This document shows positions 23,990 to 33,004 of a stretch of 64,000 bases of DNA, one piece after another. The notes beneath the pieces are model-generated. The model worked only from the letters and a program-made list of their open reading frames with translations. It was not told the DNA's origin and made no database searches. Source of the DNA: Ga0077527 sp038316355 (GTDB lineage Bacteria; Pseudomonadota; Gammaproteobacteria; Burkholderiales; SG8-41); contig JBBQAO010000008.1 of NCBI GenBank assembly GCA_038316355.1, positions 1 through 64,000 of the forward strand. Reading direction: 5' to 3'. Within the stretch, counting starts at the first letter, position 1; the number at the start of each line of letters is the position of its first letter. Both the position numbers and the translations under genes were made by a program.

Positions 23990-25240
23990 ATGAAAAAAGA
24001 AGTTCCAGTAGAAAAACTCGAATTCGGCGTTTTTGTCTCCGAACTCGACCGCCCGTGGACGGAAACCCCTTTTATGTACCAGGGGTTCATACTCAATAAC
24101 GACAAGCAGCTCGAAGCACTGAAGAAGTACTGCAAGACCGTCACCATCGACCTCGACAAGGGGCCGGATCTGCCGGATCGCAGCGAGTTGCTGACCAGCC
24201 GCACCGGAGAAGGTCCGCGGCCCAAGCTGGCGGAGCCGCTCGGCCCCAGCGTGCTGACAACGATCAAGCACAAGGTCACCTACAAGGAAAAGGCAACCGT
24301 CGACGAAGAGTTGCCGGTTGCGCGCAGCGTCCAGCAAAAAACCGAAGTGGTGTTGAAAGACATCATGGGTACGGTGCACGCGGGCAAGGCACTGGATGCG
24401 CCGCGCGTGCAGGAGGCCGTGACCAGCATGACCGACAGCGTCGTGCGCAATCCCGATGCAATGATGCTGCTGGCCAAACTGAAGGCGAAAGGCGGGCATA
24501 CCCTCGACCGCGCGTTCGGTGTTTCCATTTACATGCTGACCTTCGGCCGTTTTCTGCAGTTGCCACGCGAGCAGCTCGACCTGCTGGGCATGCTGGGACT
24601 GCTGCAGGACGTCGGCATGACGGTTGTGCCCGAGGAGGTCGTGGCGAAAAAACAGCCGCTGTCCAAGGTCGAGCTGATGGTCTGTCGCAGCCACGTGGCG
24701 CATTCGTTGTCGATCATCAAGGAGACGCCGGGGTTGCCCCCCGAATTGCCGGCGCTGGTCGAGCTGCATCACGAGCGTTACGACGGCAGCGGTTATCCCA
24801 AGGGACTGAAAGCGGACCAGATCGGCCTGTTCGGATCGATCGCTGGCCTGGTCGATTGTTTTGATGCGATGACCCACCCGCGGCCGTATGCCGAGGTGTA
24901 CTCGCCGTCCAATGCGCTGAACCACCTCTACAACACACGTAACGTCCAGTTCGACGGCCCGCTGGTTGAACAGTTCGTGCAGTGCATTGGCATTTTCCCG
25001 GTCGGCGCACTGGTAGAACTGAATTCCGGCGAAGTCGGCATTGTCATTGCGCAAAATCTGGTGCGACGGCTGCTGCCGAAGGTGATGGTGGTGCTCGATG
25101 CCAAGGGCAATCCGCTGCGGCCGCAGGTGATCCTCGATCTGGCCAGCGAACCCAAGGCTGCGCCGGGCCTGCCGTACCGTATCAAGCGCACGCTGGAGCA
25201 GGGCAGTGTCAACATTGATCCCTCCGAATTCTTCCTCTGA
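23990..25240 (+). CDS. HD-GYP domain protein with degenerate HD motif
   Basis: A 416-residue protein: an N-terminal DUF3391-like domain (about residues 1-140, starting KEVPVEKLEFGVFVSELDRPW) and an HD-GYP domain (about 160-350). The GYP part is intact (HHERYDGSGYP, His260-Pro270). The metal-binding HD pair is not: GLLQDVGM has Gln206-Asp207 in place of His-Asp, and the preceding helix has Arg where a His is expected (RAFGVSIYM). The family hydrolyses c-di-GMP when complete; this one is probably inactive and may bind ligand or partner proteins. Its stop lies inside the start of the next gene. There is no good ribosome site before the ATG. Confidence 0.85.
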   Translation: MKKEVPVEKLEFGVFVSELDRPWTETPFMYQGFILNNDKQLEALKKYCKTVTIDLDKGPDLPDRSELLTSRTGEGPRPKLAEPLGPSVLTTIKHKVTYKEKATVDEELPVARSVQQKTEVVLKDIMGTVHAGKALDAPRVQEAVTSMTDSVVRNPDAMMLLAKLKAKGGHTLDRAFGVSIYMLTFGRFLQLPREQLDLLGMLGLLQDVGMTVVPEEVVAKKQPLSKVELMVCRSHVAHSLSIIKETPGLPPELPALVELHHERYDGSGYPKGLKADQIGLFGSIAGLVDCFDAMTHPRPYAEVYSPSNALNHLYNTRNVQFDGPLVEQFVQCIGIFPVGALVELNSGEVGIVIAQNLVRRLLPKVMVVLDAKGNPLRPQVILDLASEPKAAPGLPYRIKRTLEQGSVNIDPSEFFL

Positions 25241-26999
25241 TCCCGGCGAAGCGGCGGATTCCGCTGCGGAACCTGCAGTCGGTCTCGGTGCGCTGGTAAC
25301 GCGCCTTGCCGAAGAATTTGGCGCCGACCCCGACACCATGCTCCGGGTTGCCACGGTGTTCCGCGAGGTCAGCGAACGCGCTCCAGATCTGTTCGTGCCC
25401 GTAGCCGGCCCCCTGGCCGCGGCGTTTACCGCTCAGGCGGCTGCCGGTGGCACGGATGCGGGCATCATCCACAGCGCACTGGGCGAGTGGGCGCTGGACG
25501 CTGAGAACGAACCGCTGGAGCGCATGCGGCGCGACTGTCAACGTTTCCAGGATGCGATGACGCGCGGCGTAATGCGCCTCTATGCCGAGGATGCGGGGCA
25601 GTGTACGGAAAACCTGCTCGCGCTGCAGCGTTTCAATTTTCTGCAACTGGCGCTGCTGGCCTCGCTGGTCACACGCAGCCAGGAAGAAGGCGGCGTGGTG
25701 CGCACGCTGCCGACGCCGGAGTACGCGGCGTTCATGGAAATTTTCCGCACCGCCATCGAAAGCCACCGCCAGAACGGCAAACAACTGGCACTGCTGCTGC
25801 TGCAGGTGGGCAAGGTGGAGCAGATCGACCGTCAACTCGGATTGCAGAAAGGCGAAGCGTTCATGCTGCGCGTCACGCGGCGCATGCGCGAAGGCGTGTT
25901 GCGCAAGCAGGACCAGCTCGGCCGTGTCAGCCGCGATCAGTTTGCCTGCCTGTTGCCGCGCATCGCCGGCGAAGGCGTGGCGATACTGGCAGCCAACAAG
26001 ATTCTCGGCGTACTGGAGGCGCCGATTCCGCTGGGTGACCGCACTTTTGATACCGATGGCGTGATCGGCATCGTACTTTATCCCGATCATGGCGGCGATC
26101 CGCAGACCCTCGTGCGCAACGCCAAGCTGGCGGCACGTGCAGCGCGCGGTGGCGCGGAGCGTTCCGCCATTTATGACCCGGCCCATGGCGAAAGCGAAGA
26201 GCGCCAGTTGCGCTTTGAGACGCGGCTGCGGCATGCGCTGGAGCAGAACACGCTGGGGCTGGCGTTCGAACCGCAACTGGATGCGCAGTCGGGCCGGATC
26301 GGCGGACTGGAATGCGTGTTGCGCTGGACCGATGCTGAACTGGGCGAGGTGACGGAGGCGCAAGCGCTGGAAACCGCGGACAGCGCAGGCCTGGTGCGCG
26401 AAGTGACCTGGTGGATATTCAACAATGCCCTGCGTCAGGGTGCCGAGTTCGCGCGCGCCGGCTTGTTATGCAAGCTCGGGCTGAAGGTGTCGGCCACCGG
26501 TTTGCTGCAGCCGGATTTTCCGGAATTTGTCGACCGCGCATTGCGCACCTGGGGGGTGCCGCCGGGGCGGGTGGTGATCGGTGTGCACGAGACGGCGATT
26601 GCCGGTGAACTGGGGCCGGTGAAGGATGCCTTTGCGCGCCTGAAACGGCTCGGGCTGCGTCTGGGTGTCGATGGTTACGCCACCGGGGCTTCGTCGCTGA
26701 GCAACCTGGCGCAACTGCCGTTTGACGAATTGAAACTGCACGCCTCGTTTGTGCACGACATGCAGCGTTCTGCCCTGCACGGAAAAATCGTCCGCTCGCT
26801 GGTGCGTCTGGCCCGCGATCTGGGCTTGCAGGTGACGGCGGAGGGCGTCGGTGACGGCGAAACGGCGCTCGCCCTGCTGGCGCTGGGTTGCGAGCGGGTG
26901 CAGGGGCCGCATGTGAGCCAACCGCTGACCGCCGAGGAAATCCTGGTGTTCGAAAAAAGCGGCGCGGGACTGGCCAAACTCCGGCTCTCCGATCTATAG
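25206..26999 (+). CDS. GGDEF-EAL protein with both signatures degenerate
   Basis: A 597-residue cytoplasmic protein that starts at GTG 25206, overlapping the HD-GYP gene by 35 bases. Residues 1-165 have no family I recognise. Residues about 175-320 have the diguanylate cyclase fold, but the signature reads SRDQF (242-246) rather than GGDEF. Residues about 340-590 have the EAL fold, with ECV (369-371) for EAL, VDGYATGASSL for the usual DDFGTG loop, and TAEGVGD near the end. Several metal ligands of active phosphodiesterases are therefore lost. It is most likely a receptor or scaffold rather than an enzyme of c-di-GMP turnover. Confidence 0.85.
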   Translation: MSTLIPPNSSSDPGEAADSAAEPAVGLGALVTRLAEEFGADPDTMLRVATVFREVSERAPDLFVPVAGPLAAAFTAQAAAGGTDAGIIHSALGEWALDAENEPLERMRRDCQRFQDAMTRGVMRLYAEDAGQCTENLLALQRFNFLQLALLASLVTRSQEEGGVVRTLPTPEYAAFMEIFRTAIESHRQNGKQLALLLLQVGKVEQIDRQLGLQKGEAFMLRVTRRMREGVLRKQDQLGRVSRDQFACLLPRIAGEGVAILAANKILGVLEAPIPLGDRTFDTDGVIGIVLYPDHGGDPQTLVRNAKLAARAARGGAERSAIYDPAHGESEERQLRFETRLRHALEQNTLGLAFEPQLDAQSGRIGGLECVLRWTDAELGEVTEAQALETADSAGLVREVTWWIFNNALRQGAEFARAGLLCKLGLKVSATGLLQPDFPEFVDRALRTWGVPPGRVVIGVHETAIAGELGPVKDAFARLKRLGLRLGVDGYATGASSLSNLAQLPFDELKLHASFVHDMQRSALHGKIVRSLVRLARDLGLQVTAEGVGDGETALALLALGCERVQGPHVSQPLTAEEILVFEKSGAGLAKLRLSDL

Positions 27000-27116
27000 G
27001 GTCTGCCAACCATCATTTCATGAGTGCGGCACGCGCCTTGCCACTGACGATTTTGGCCACAACGCATCTCGCGAAATGGTTAACAGGCCCTAACTGAACA
27101 AACGACTGCGGCGGAC

Positions 27117-29474
27117 ATGAAAATCGACTTCGAAATCATCCGCGGCATCCTGGAACGGCGCCTGCAGCAGAGCGACATCGAACGGCTGCTCGGCGGGCTG
27201 TCCGACACCGAAAAAACGCAGTTACTGATCCGCATCACCGAACTCGTGCGCCGCACCACGGCGCTGGTTGATGTCGCCAATCGCGTGTCTGACACGTTAT
27301 CGCTCGACGTGCTGTTCCCGCGGTTGATGGAGGTGGTGACCGAAACCCTCAACGTCGAACGCAGTTCGCTGTTTCTATACGACGCCGAGACCAAAGAGCT
27401 GTTCTCCCGCGTGATGCAGGGCAATGCGATGGGTGAGATCCGTTTTCCCGCCGACCGCGGTATTGCCGGGTCGGTATTCACCAGTGGCCGCGGCGAGATC
27501 ATTGCCGACGCCTATGCCGATCAGCGCTTCAACCGCAAAGTCGATACCGATACCGGCTATCACACGCGGAACATCCTGTGTGTGCCGATCCGCAACAAGA
27601 AGCAGGTGGTGATCGGTGTCACGCAGGCGCTGAACAAGCGCGAAGGCGATTTTGACACCGAGGACCAGCAGTCGCTGGAGGCGCTGTCTTCGCAGGCTGC
27701 GGCTGCGCTGGAAAATGCGCGGATGTTCGAGAAAGTCGAACGTTCGCAGCGTGAAGAGGCGCTGCTGCTCGACGTGGTGAGTTCGATCACCTCCGAGATC
27801 CTGCTTGATCCGCTGCTCGAGAAAATCCTTGCTGCGGCAACCCAGCTGCTGGGCGCCGACCGTGGCTCGTTGTTTCTTTACGATCCGCTCAGCGGCGAGT
27901 TGTGGTCGCGTGTCGCTGGCGGCGAATCATCGCGCGAAATCCGCTTTCCAGCCAGCGCCGGCATCGCCGGTGAATGTTTCACCAAAGGCATGCGCATCAA
28001 CATCGACGATGTCTACAGCGACACTCGCTTCAATCCGGAGGTCGACAAGGGTACGGGTTATCGCACCCGCAACATCCTGTGCATGCCGATCACCGCCAAG
28101 GGTGGCAACAAGGTCGGCGTGATGGAAATTCTCAACAAGAAAGAGGGATCGTTTACTGCCAATGACCAGCGCCGCCTTGCCGCCTTGTGTGCCCAGGCGG
28201 CGGTGTCCATCGAAAACGCGCAGTTGTTCGAAGATGTCAGCAATGCGCGCAACTACAACGAAAGCATCCTGCGCAGCATGAGCAACGGCGTGCTGACGCT
28301 GGACCGCGCCAATGTAATCAGCAAGGTCAACCAGTCGGCCCTGCGCATCCTGCAGCGCGCCGAGCCGGAGATGGTCAACCGCAAGGTCGGCGAGGTGTTC
28401 GGCGGGCCCAACAGCTGGGTCACCAACAGCCTCGACAAGGTGCTGCGCACCGGCAGGATCGACAGCACGGTCGATTCGGACCTGGTGCTGGACGGGCGCC
28501 GTGCGGTGTCAGTGAACATGACCGCGGTCCCGCTGCGGGACCAGCGCGAAGAGCAGTTGGGCTCGATGCTGATCATGGAGGACATCACCCAGGAGAAACG
28601 GCTGCGCCACACGATGTCGCGTTACATGAGCAAGGCGGTGATGGACGAACTGCTGGAGGGCGGCGAGGCGGTGCTGGGCGGCACCAGCCGCGAAGTGAGC
28701 GTACTGTTTTCGGACATACGCGGCTTCACCACGATGTCGGAGCGCTTGGGTGCGCGGGAAACCGTGGCCATGCTCAACGATTATTTCACCGACATGGTCG
28801 ACATTGTGTTCGCCCACAACGGCATCCTCGACAAATACATCGGCGACATGATCATGGCGGTATTCGGCTCGGTGCGCGCAACCGAGCACGACGCGGGGAA
28901 CGCGGTGACCGTCGGCAGCCGGATGATGGTCGCGCTGGGCGAACTGAACCGTCGCCGCGTGCCCGCCGGACATGAGGCGATCCGCGTCGGCATCGGCATC
29001 AGCACCGGGGACGTGGTCGCCGGCAGCATCGGTTCACCCAAGCGGCTCGAGTACACGGTGATCGGCGACCGCGTCAATTTTGCCGAGCGCCTGCAGAACG
29101 CCAACAAGTACTACGGCACCAGCGTGCTGATCTGCGAATCGACCGCGGCGCGGCTGCCGAATCCGGTACGGATGCGCGAACTGGACCTGATTCGCGCCCG
29201 CGGCATGCAGAGACCGGTGGCGATCTGCGAAGTGCTGGAACACCACACCGAGGAGAGTTTTCCGCACATGGACGAGGTGATTTTCGCGTTTGCGGAAGCG
29301 GTGGCGAATTACCGCAACCGGTCCTGGGAACGCGCGGCGGTTCTGTTTGCCGGCATCCTCAAGGCCTGTCCGTCGGACCGGCCGTCGCAGCTTTATCTTG
29401 AGCGTTGCGAGGTTTACCGGAAAAATCCGCCGCCCGATAATTGGGATGGTGTCTGGAGCCTGAATACGCAGTAG
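27117..29474 (+). CDS. Class III adenylate/guanylate cyclase with tandem GAF and PAS domains
   Basis: A 785-residue cytoplasmic cyclase. The order is a helical start, GAF-1 (about 45-195), GAF-2 (about 215-365), a PAS-like domain (about 375-480), a linker, the cyclase domain (about 525-700) and a short C-terminal helical region. Both GAF domains carry the N-K-F-D type signature of cyclic-nucleotide GAFs (NKREGDFDTED and NKKEGSFTAND). The cyclase has both metal Asp (Asp533 in FSDIRGFT, Asp577 in DKYIGDMIMAVFG), Lys573, and the Asn-Arg pair in VNFAERLQNANK, so it should be active. The layout matches Anabaena CyaB1, where cAMP activates its own synthesis through the tandem GAFs; adenylate specificity here is inferred. 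Confidence 0.9.
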   Translation: MKIDFEIIRGILERRLQQSDIERLLGGLSDTEKTQLLIRITELVRRTTALVDVANRVSDTLSLDVLFPRLMEVVTETLNVERSSLFLYDAETKELFSRVMQGNAMGEIRFPADRGIAGSVFTSGRGEIIADAYADQRFNRKVDTDTGYHTRNILCVPIRNKKQVVIGVTQALNKREGDFDTEDQQSLEALSSQAAAALENARMFEKVERSQREEALLLDVVSSITSEILLDPLLEKILAAATQLLGADRGSLFLYDPLSGELWSRVAGGESSREIRFPASAGIAGECFTKGMRINIDDVYSDTRFNPEVDKGTGYRTRNILCMPITAKGGNKVGVMEILNKKEGSFTANDQRRLAALCAQAAVSIENAQLFEDVSNARNYNESILRSMSNGVLTLDRANVISKVNQSALRILQRAEPEMVNRKVGEVFGGPNSWVTNSLDKVLRTGRIDSTVDSDLVLDGRRAVSVNMTAVPLRDQREEQLGSMLIMEDITQEKRLRHTMSRYMSKAVMDELLEGGEAVLGGTSREVSVLFSDIRGFTTMSERLGARETVAMLNDYFTDMVDIVFAHNGILDKYIGDMIMAVFGSVRATEHDAGNAVTVGSRMMVALGELNRRRVPAGHEAIRVGIGISTGDVVAGSIGSPKRLEYTVIGDRVNFAERLQNANKYYGTSVLICESTAARLPNPVRMRELDLIRARGMQRPVAICEVLEHHTEESFPHMDEVIFAFAEAVANYRNRSWERAAVLFAGILKACPSDRPSQLYLERCEVYRKNPPPDNWDGVWSLNTQ

Positions 29475-29543
29475 ATCGAATGACTGGCAGACCGGGTGCG
29501 GGCAGACTCTCTTCGGGCGCAGGGCACCGAGCCAATCATGAAA

Positions 29544-29573
29544 TATTAATAAAATCAATGATTTATATTGATA
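29544..29573. repeat. AT-rich motif between convergent genes
   Basis: The stretch begins TATTAATAAAATCAAT and ends TATATTGATA. It is a looser relative of the ATCAATAAAAACAA word and of the inverted repeat at 6764-6799. It lies between the stops of the cyclase gene and the CoA-transferase gene. No T-tract terminator is evident in either direction. Confidence 0.45.
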
Positions 29574-29595
29574 GTGTGCACTCGCATCGGGGGTT

Positions 29596-30984
29596 TCACC
29601 CAGGCCATTGCGGCGCATCGTTGCCGAGCGGAACCGGAGCCCGGTCCCAGCCGGCCGGCGTGGCGGCAAGCTCGACGACGGGCCGCAGAAAACGCAACCG
29701 CCCGAACACCGATGCCTGTTCAGCGTACAGGTCTTCAATCTCTGAATCTGCCGGCACCTGTGCTGCATGGGTGTTTTCGTAACCCAGCGTGTTCGTCATT
29801 TCCCGGATCCACGCGGAGGTACGTTCCAGCGACAGCGTGACTTCCCATGAACCGCCTTCCAATGCGCGGCGGCGCAAGGCAATCATTGCGCCGAATGCCG
29901 CCAGATAACCGGTCAGATAATCCAGTGGCTGACAGGGCAGGCGTGCCGGTTTGACCGCGGGTTTGCCGGTCCAGGTCAGTCCGGTGGCGGCCGACACCAG
30001 CGTGTCGTAACCGCGGCGCGCAGCCCAGGGGCCGGCTTTGGAGAATGCGGAGATGTTGACATACACCATGCCGGGGCGAAGCGCGGCCATGGCTTGCGCG
30101 GAAAAGCCGCGCATGGCCAATGCACCAGGGCGGTACGCGTTCAGAAAAACATCCGCGTTGCTGGCGAGCCGGCGCAGCGTCGCGATGCCCTCTGCAGTAT
30201 CGAGGTTGGCCATGGTGGCGTATTTGCCCAGGCCGGTGTCGATCACCAGCGATTCCAGGGAGGGCAGATGCGGCGCGCTGGTCACCATGACTGTTGCGCC
30301 GTGTTCGGCCAGCGTCCTGCCTGCCATCGGGCCGGCGATGATGCGGGTCAGATCGAGCACGCGCAGGCCGGACAGCGGGCGCGTGCCGTTGCCCGCCGGT
30401 TGCGGTGGCGCATCCCCGATGCGGGTGATTTCAATCAGCGGCAGCGCTGCGGTGGCCAGGGCCTGCGGATGTGTACTCCAGGTCTGCGCATTACGCACCG
30501 CCACGCCGCACAGTCCGCGTTCACCGGCGGCCTTTTCGACATCGGCAGCGGACCAGGCCGTGAGCGCGGCGCTTAACGCGGCATGGTCATTGGGTACTTT
30601 GAATAATTGCAGCAGGCCGTCGCGCAGGTGTGCAAAATTGCCATGCAGATACACCCAGCCGTCGCGGACGGGGTAATAACCGGTGATCGGATCCCATGAT
30701 TTCACCGGCCGGCCATCGACCCGCAGATAGGTCGAGGAAGTCATGGCGAGTGTTGCCGCACGTATGCTGACGCCGACACGCTGAGAGCGGCCGCCGCGCA
30801 TCTGTCGCAGCGTGGCCGCAATCAGTCCGCTGGCACCGATGGCTGCCGTGGCCAGCGGCCCTATCGGCAATGCGGTCGGCAGCATATTGGGCGAGGGCGT
30901 GATTTGCAGCATGTCGACGGGTGCATCGCGCCAATCGACACCGTTCAGCAGTGAGTGCAGGGCCTGCAGTGTCCGTTGCGGCAT
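29596..30984 (-). CDS. CaiB/BaiF-type (class III) CoA-transferase family protein
   Basis: Class III CoA-transferase fold (462 aa), a family that moves CoA between carboxylic acids without a ping-pong phosphate step. Core text: LSGLRVLDLTRIIAGPMAGRTLAEHGA, NAYRPGALAMRGFSAQ, MVYVNISAFSKAGPWAARRGYDTLVSAATGL, and SLERTSAWIREMTN. The segment order looks permuted or doubled relative to short family members: a Gly-rich CoA-transferase-like N-terminal half (GPLATAAIGASGLIAATL) precedes the usual N-terminal motif at about residue 200. The usual catalytic Asp of the N-terminal motif is not clearly placed, so substrate and activity are open. It ends opposite the cyclase gene and starts 12 bases after mltA. 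Confidence 0.8.
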   Translation of the reverse strand: MPQRTLQALHSLLNGVDWRDAPVDMLQITPSPNMLPTALPIGPLATAAIGASGLIAATLRQMRGGRSQRVGVSIRAATLAMTSSTYLRVDGRPVKSWDPITGYYPVRDGWVYLHGNFAHLRDGLLQLFKVPNDHAALSAALTAWSAADVEKAAGERGLCGVAVRNAQTWSTHPQALATAALPLIEITRIGDAPPQPAGNGTRPLSGLRVLDLTRIIAGPMAGRTLAEHGATVMVTSAPHLPSLESLVIDTGLGKYATMANLDTAEGIATLRRLASNADVFLNAYRPGALAMRGFSAQAMAALRPGMVYVNISAFSKAGPWAARRGYDTLVSAATGLTWTGKPAVKPARLPCQPLDYLTGYLAAFGAMIALRRRALEGGSWEVTLSLERTSAWIREMTNTLGYENTHAAQVPADSEIEDLYAEQASVFGRLRFLRPVVELAATPAGWDRAPVPLGNDAPQWPG

Positions 30985-30996
30985 CGGCAGTTAATT

Positions 30997-32256
30997 TTAT
31001 TCGGCAGTGTTGTTGACCGGATAACCCTGGGGCAACAACACCCACATCCGCAGTGCCTGTTTCATGCGCCCCGCTTCGCGCCCCGCGTCATCGCCGTAAC
31101 CCCAGAAAAAATCGGCGCGCACCGCGCCGCGGATCGCCGCGCCGGTGTCCTGGGCGAGCATCAACTGCTGCAGCGGTTTTTTGCTGAGCGGCCAGGTCGT
31201 GGCGAGAAACACCGGGGCGCCCAGCGGCACAAAGCGTGGATCAACGGCAATCGAACGCCGTGCGGTCAGCGGCACACCCATTGCGCCCAGCGGTCCGCTG
31301 AGGCCTGCCGGCAGTTCACGGAAAAATATGTAGCGCGGGTTGTAATCCAGCACTTCGCGCAGCTTGTCCGGGTTCTGCTGCGCCCAGGCCTTGATGCCCT
31401 GCATCGACGCGCGCTCCGCCGGCAGTTCGCCGCGATCGATCAGCAGGCGGCCGATGGAGCGGTAGGGCTGGCCGTTGTGATCGGCGAAACCCACGCGCAT
31501 CACGCCGCCGTCGAGGTCAATCCGCCCCGAGCCCTGGATCTGCAGGAAAAAAAGTTCCACCGGATCGTCGACCCAGGCGATTTCCCGGCCGCGCAGCGGC
31601 GCTGCACCGGCCTCGATTTGCGCGCGGTCGAAATACGGCACCACCCGTTTGCCGTCGAGTCGGGCGCGCGGCCGTGAGTCGCGCGATTCGACGCCGAAGG
31701 CCGGCAGGTCGATGCTGATCAGATCGTCGGGGGCACCGTACACCGGATAACGGAAACGCGCCGTCGGCTTGCGGCTGCCGCGCAGCAGCGGTTCGTAATA
31801 ACCGGTGGCGAGACCGTCAGTACCGCCGTCGGGCTGCAGCAACTGGTAAGGCATGAAATTCAGTTCGAAAAAACGCCGGGCGCGCTCGCGGTCGGGACGC
31901 GGTGCGGCCTGCGCAGCGGCGCAGACTGCGCGCCACGCTTCCTGCGCTTTCAGGCTGCCGCAACTGGCCAGCAGTGCATCCCAGGCTGCCGCCGGATCAT
32001 CATCACGCCAGCCGGGTAGTTCCGTCCAGTTGCCGCGGCGCAGTTGAGTGCCGGCTGACGGTGGAACCGGTGTGACTGCAGGTGGCGTTTCTGCTCGCGG
32101 GGCCGGTTGTTGTGGCGCCGGTGCTTGCACGGGAGGTGCGGATGGAGGCGCAGCAGGTTTTTCCGGCGTCGAGCGGCAGGCGGCCATGATCAGTACCACA
32201 AGCACGGCGGCGAGCGTTACACGCGGGGAGAATTTGTTAGAGTTGGTGCTGTGCAT
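30997..32256 (-). CDS. mltA: Membrane-bound lytic murein transglycosylase A
   Basis: Outer-membrane lipoprotein (419 aa from this start) that cleaves peptidoglycan glycan strands with formation of 1,6-anhydro ends. The ATG at 32256 gives a signal peptide with lipobox LIMAAC; 24 residues of upstream frame were rejected. A Pro/Ala linker follows, then the MltA domain (LATGYYEPLLRGSR, AWVDDPVELFFLQIQGSGRI) and a 3D domain with the catalytic Asp region (AQDTGAAIRGAVRADFFWGYGDDA). The released anhydro-muropeptides feed into recycling, where AnmK (44669) acts later. Confidence 0.94.
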   Translation of the reverse strand: MHSTNSNKFSPRVTLAAVLVVLIMAACRSTPEKPAAPPSAPPVQAPAPQQPAPRAETPPAVTPVPPSAGTQLRRGNWTELPGWRDDDPAAAWDALLASCGSLKAQEAWRAVCAAAQAAPRPDRERARRFFELNFMPYQLLQPDGGTDGLATGYYEPLLRGSRKPTARFRYPVYGAPDDLISIDLPAFGVESRDSRPRARLDGKRVVPYFDRAQIEAGAAPLRGREIAWVDDPVELFFLQIQGSGRIDLDGGVMRVGFADHNGQPYRSIGRLLIDRGELPAERASMQGIKAWAQQNPDKLREVLDYNPRYIFFRELPAGLSGPLGAMGVPLTARRSIAVDPRFVPLGAPVFLATTWPLSKKPLQQLMLAQDTGAAIRGAVRADFFWGYGDDAGREAGRMKQALRMWVLLPQGYPVNNTAE

Positions 32257-32263
32257 AGTCAAA

Positions 32264-33001
32264 TTACAGGGTAAGAGCAATGACCGGATTGATGTGGTAC
32301 CTGATTGAAGCTGCGGTCGCCATGGCATTGCTGGGTGGCATCGTCTGGCTGACCTGGCCGCGGCGTGACGACGATGACAAGGATGAGTCCGGCAAGTCCT
32401 GAACCGCGGTTTTCTCCAGCGTAATCATCCGAAACCAGCCGCCGGCCAGCGCGGGCTGGTCGTCGATTATCCGCAAGTCACTCACCCCGGCCAGCGCGTC
32501 TTCGAATACGACATTGGTGCGGGTGGCAATGCGCCGCGCCAGCGGGTTGATGATCCGGCGCAGCCATGCGCGCTCACCGGGGCGCAGGAATTTGTCGAGC
32601 ACGAACAGCCGTCCGCCGACCTTGACCACGCGCGCTGCTTCACGCAGCGCTGCCCGGGTGTCCGGCACGATGGCGAGGATCAGGTGCAGCAAGACATGAT
32701 CGAAGGCCTCGCTGCGAAACGGCAGCCGCTGGCTGTCGCCCTGCGCCCATTGCAGATCGAGGTGATCGCCGCGCGGCAGTGCTTTTTGCAGCATCGCCCG
32801 CGTCAGATCCAGCGCCGTGTAGCGATGCGCTGCGGGCAGCAGCGGCAGATCAAGCCCGGTGCCGATGCCGTTGAGCAGGATGTGCGCGCCGCCGCTGCGC
32901 GGCAGTCGCGCGAGACTTCTGGCGCGCACCCGGCCCAGCGCCGGCCCGATCAGCCAGTCATAAAACGGCGCGAGCAGCGTGTAACTGGTGCGGAGGGACA
33001 T
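32264..33001 (-). CDS. SAM-dependent methyltransferase (class I, UbiE-like fold)
   Basis: Class I methyltransferase (245 aa). The SAM site is degenerate but recognisable (HILLNGIGTGLDLPLL for the usual E/DxGxGxG), then YTALDLTRAML, QGDSQRLPFRSEAFDHVLLHLILAIV and AARVVKVGGRLFVLDKF. Substrate unknown. The last 35 or so residues, after the natural-looking end RMITLEK, are Ser/Gln-rich and are antisense to a plausible small membrane-protein gene (32280-32402). The start at 33001 is three bases from the apaG stop. Confidence 0.82.
   Translation of the reverse strand: MSLRTSYTLLAPFYDWLIGPALGRVRARSLARLPRSGGAHILLNGIGTGLDLPLLPAAHRYTALDLTRAMLQKALPRGDHLDLQWAQGDSQRLPFRSEAFDHVLLHLILAIVPDTRAALREAARVVKVGGRLFVLDKFLRPGERAWLRRIINPLARRIATRTNVVFEDALAGVSDLRIIDDQPALAGGWFRMITLEKTAVQDLPDSSLSSSSRRGQVSQTMPPSNAMATAASIRYHINPVIALTL
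32280..32402 (+). CDS. Putative 40-residue single-span membrane protein
   Basis: Small frame between the divergent mltA start and the 3' end of the methyltransferase gene. It encodes one hydrophobic helix (MWYLIEAAVAMALLGGIVWL) followed by WPRR and an acidic tail (DDDDKDESGKS), an N-out/C-in pattern by the positive-inside rule. The upstream region has only a weak AGGG eight bases before the ATG. It begins 23 bases from the mltA start, on the opposite strand. It overlaps the methyltransferase tail in antisense, so one of the two tails may be spurious. Function unknown. Confidence 0.45.
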   Translation: MTGLMWYLIEAAVAMALLGGIVWLTWPRRDDDDKDESGKS

Positions 33002-33004
33002 GCC

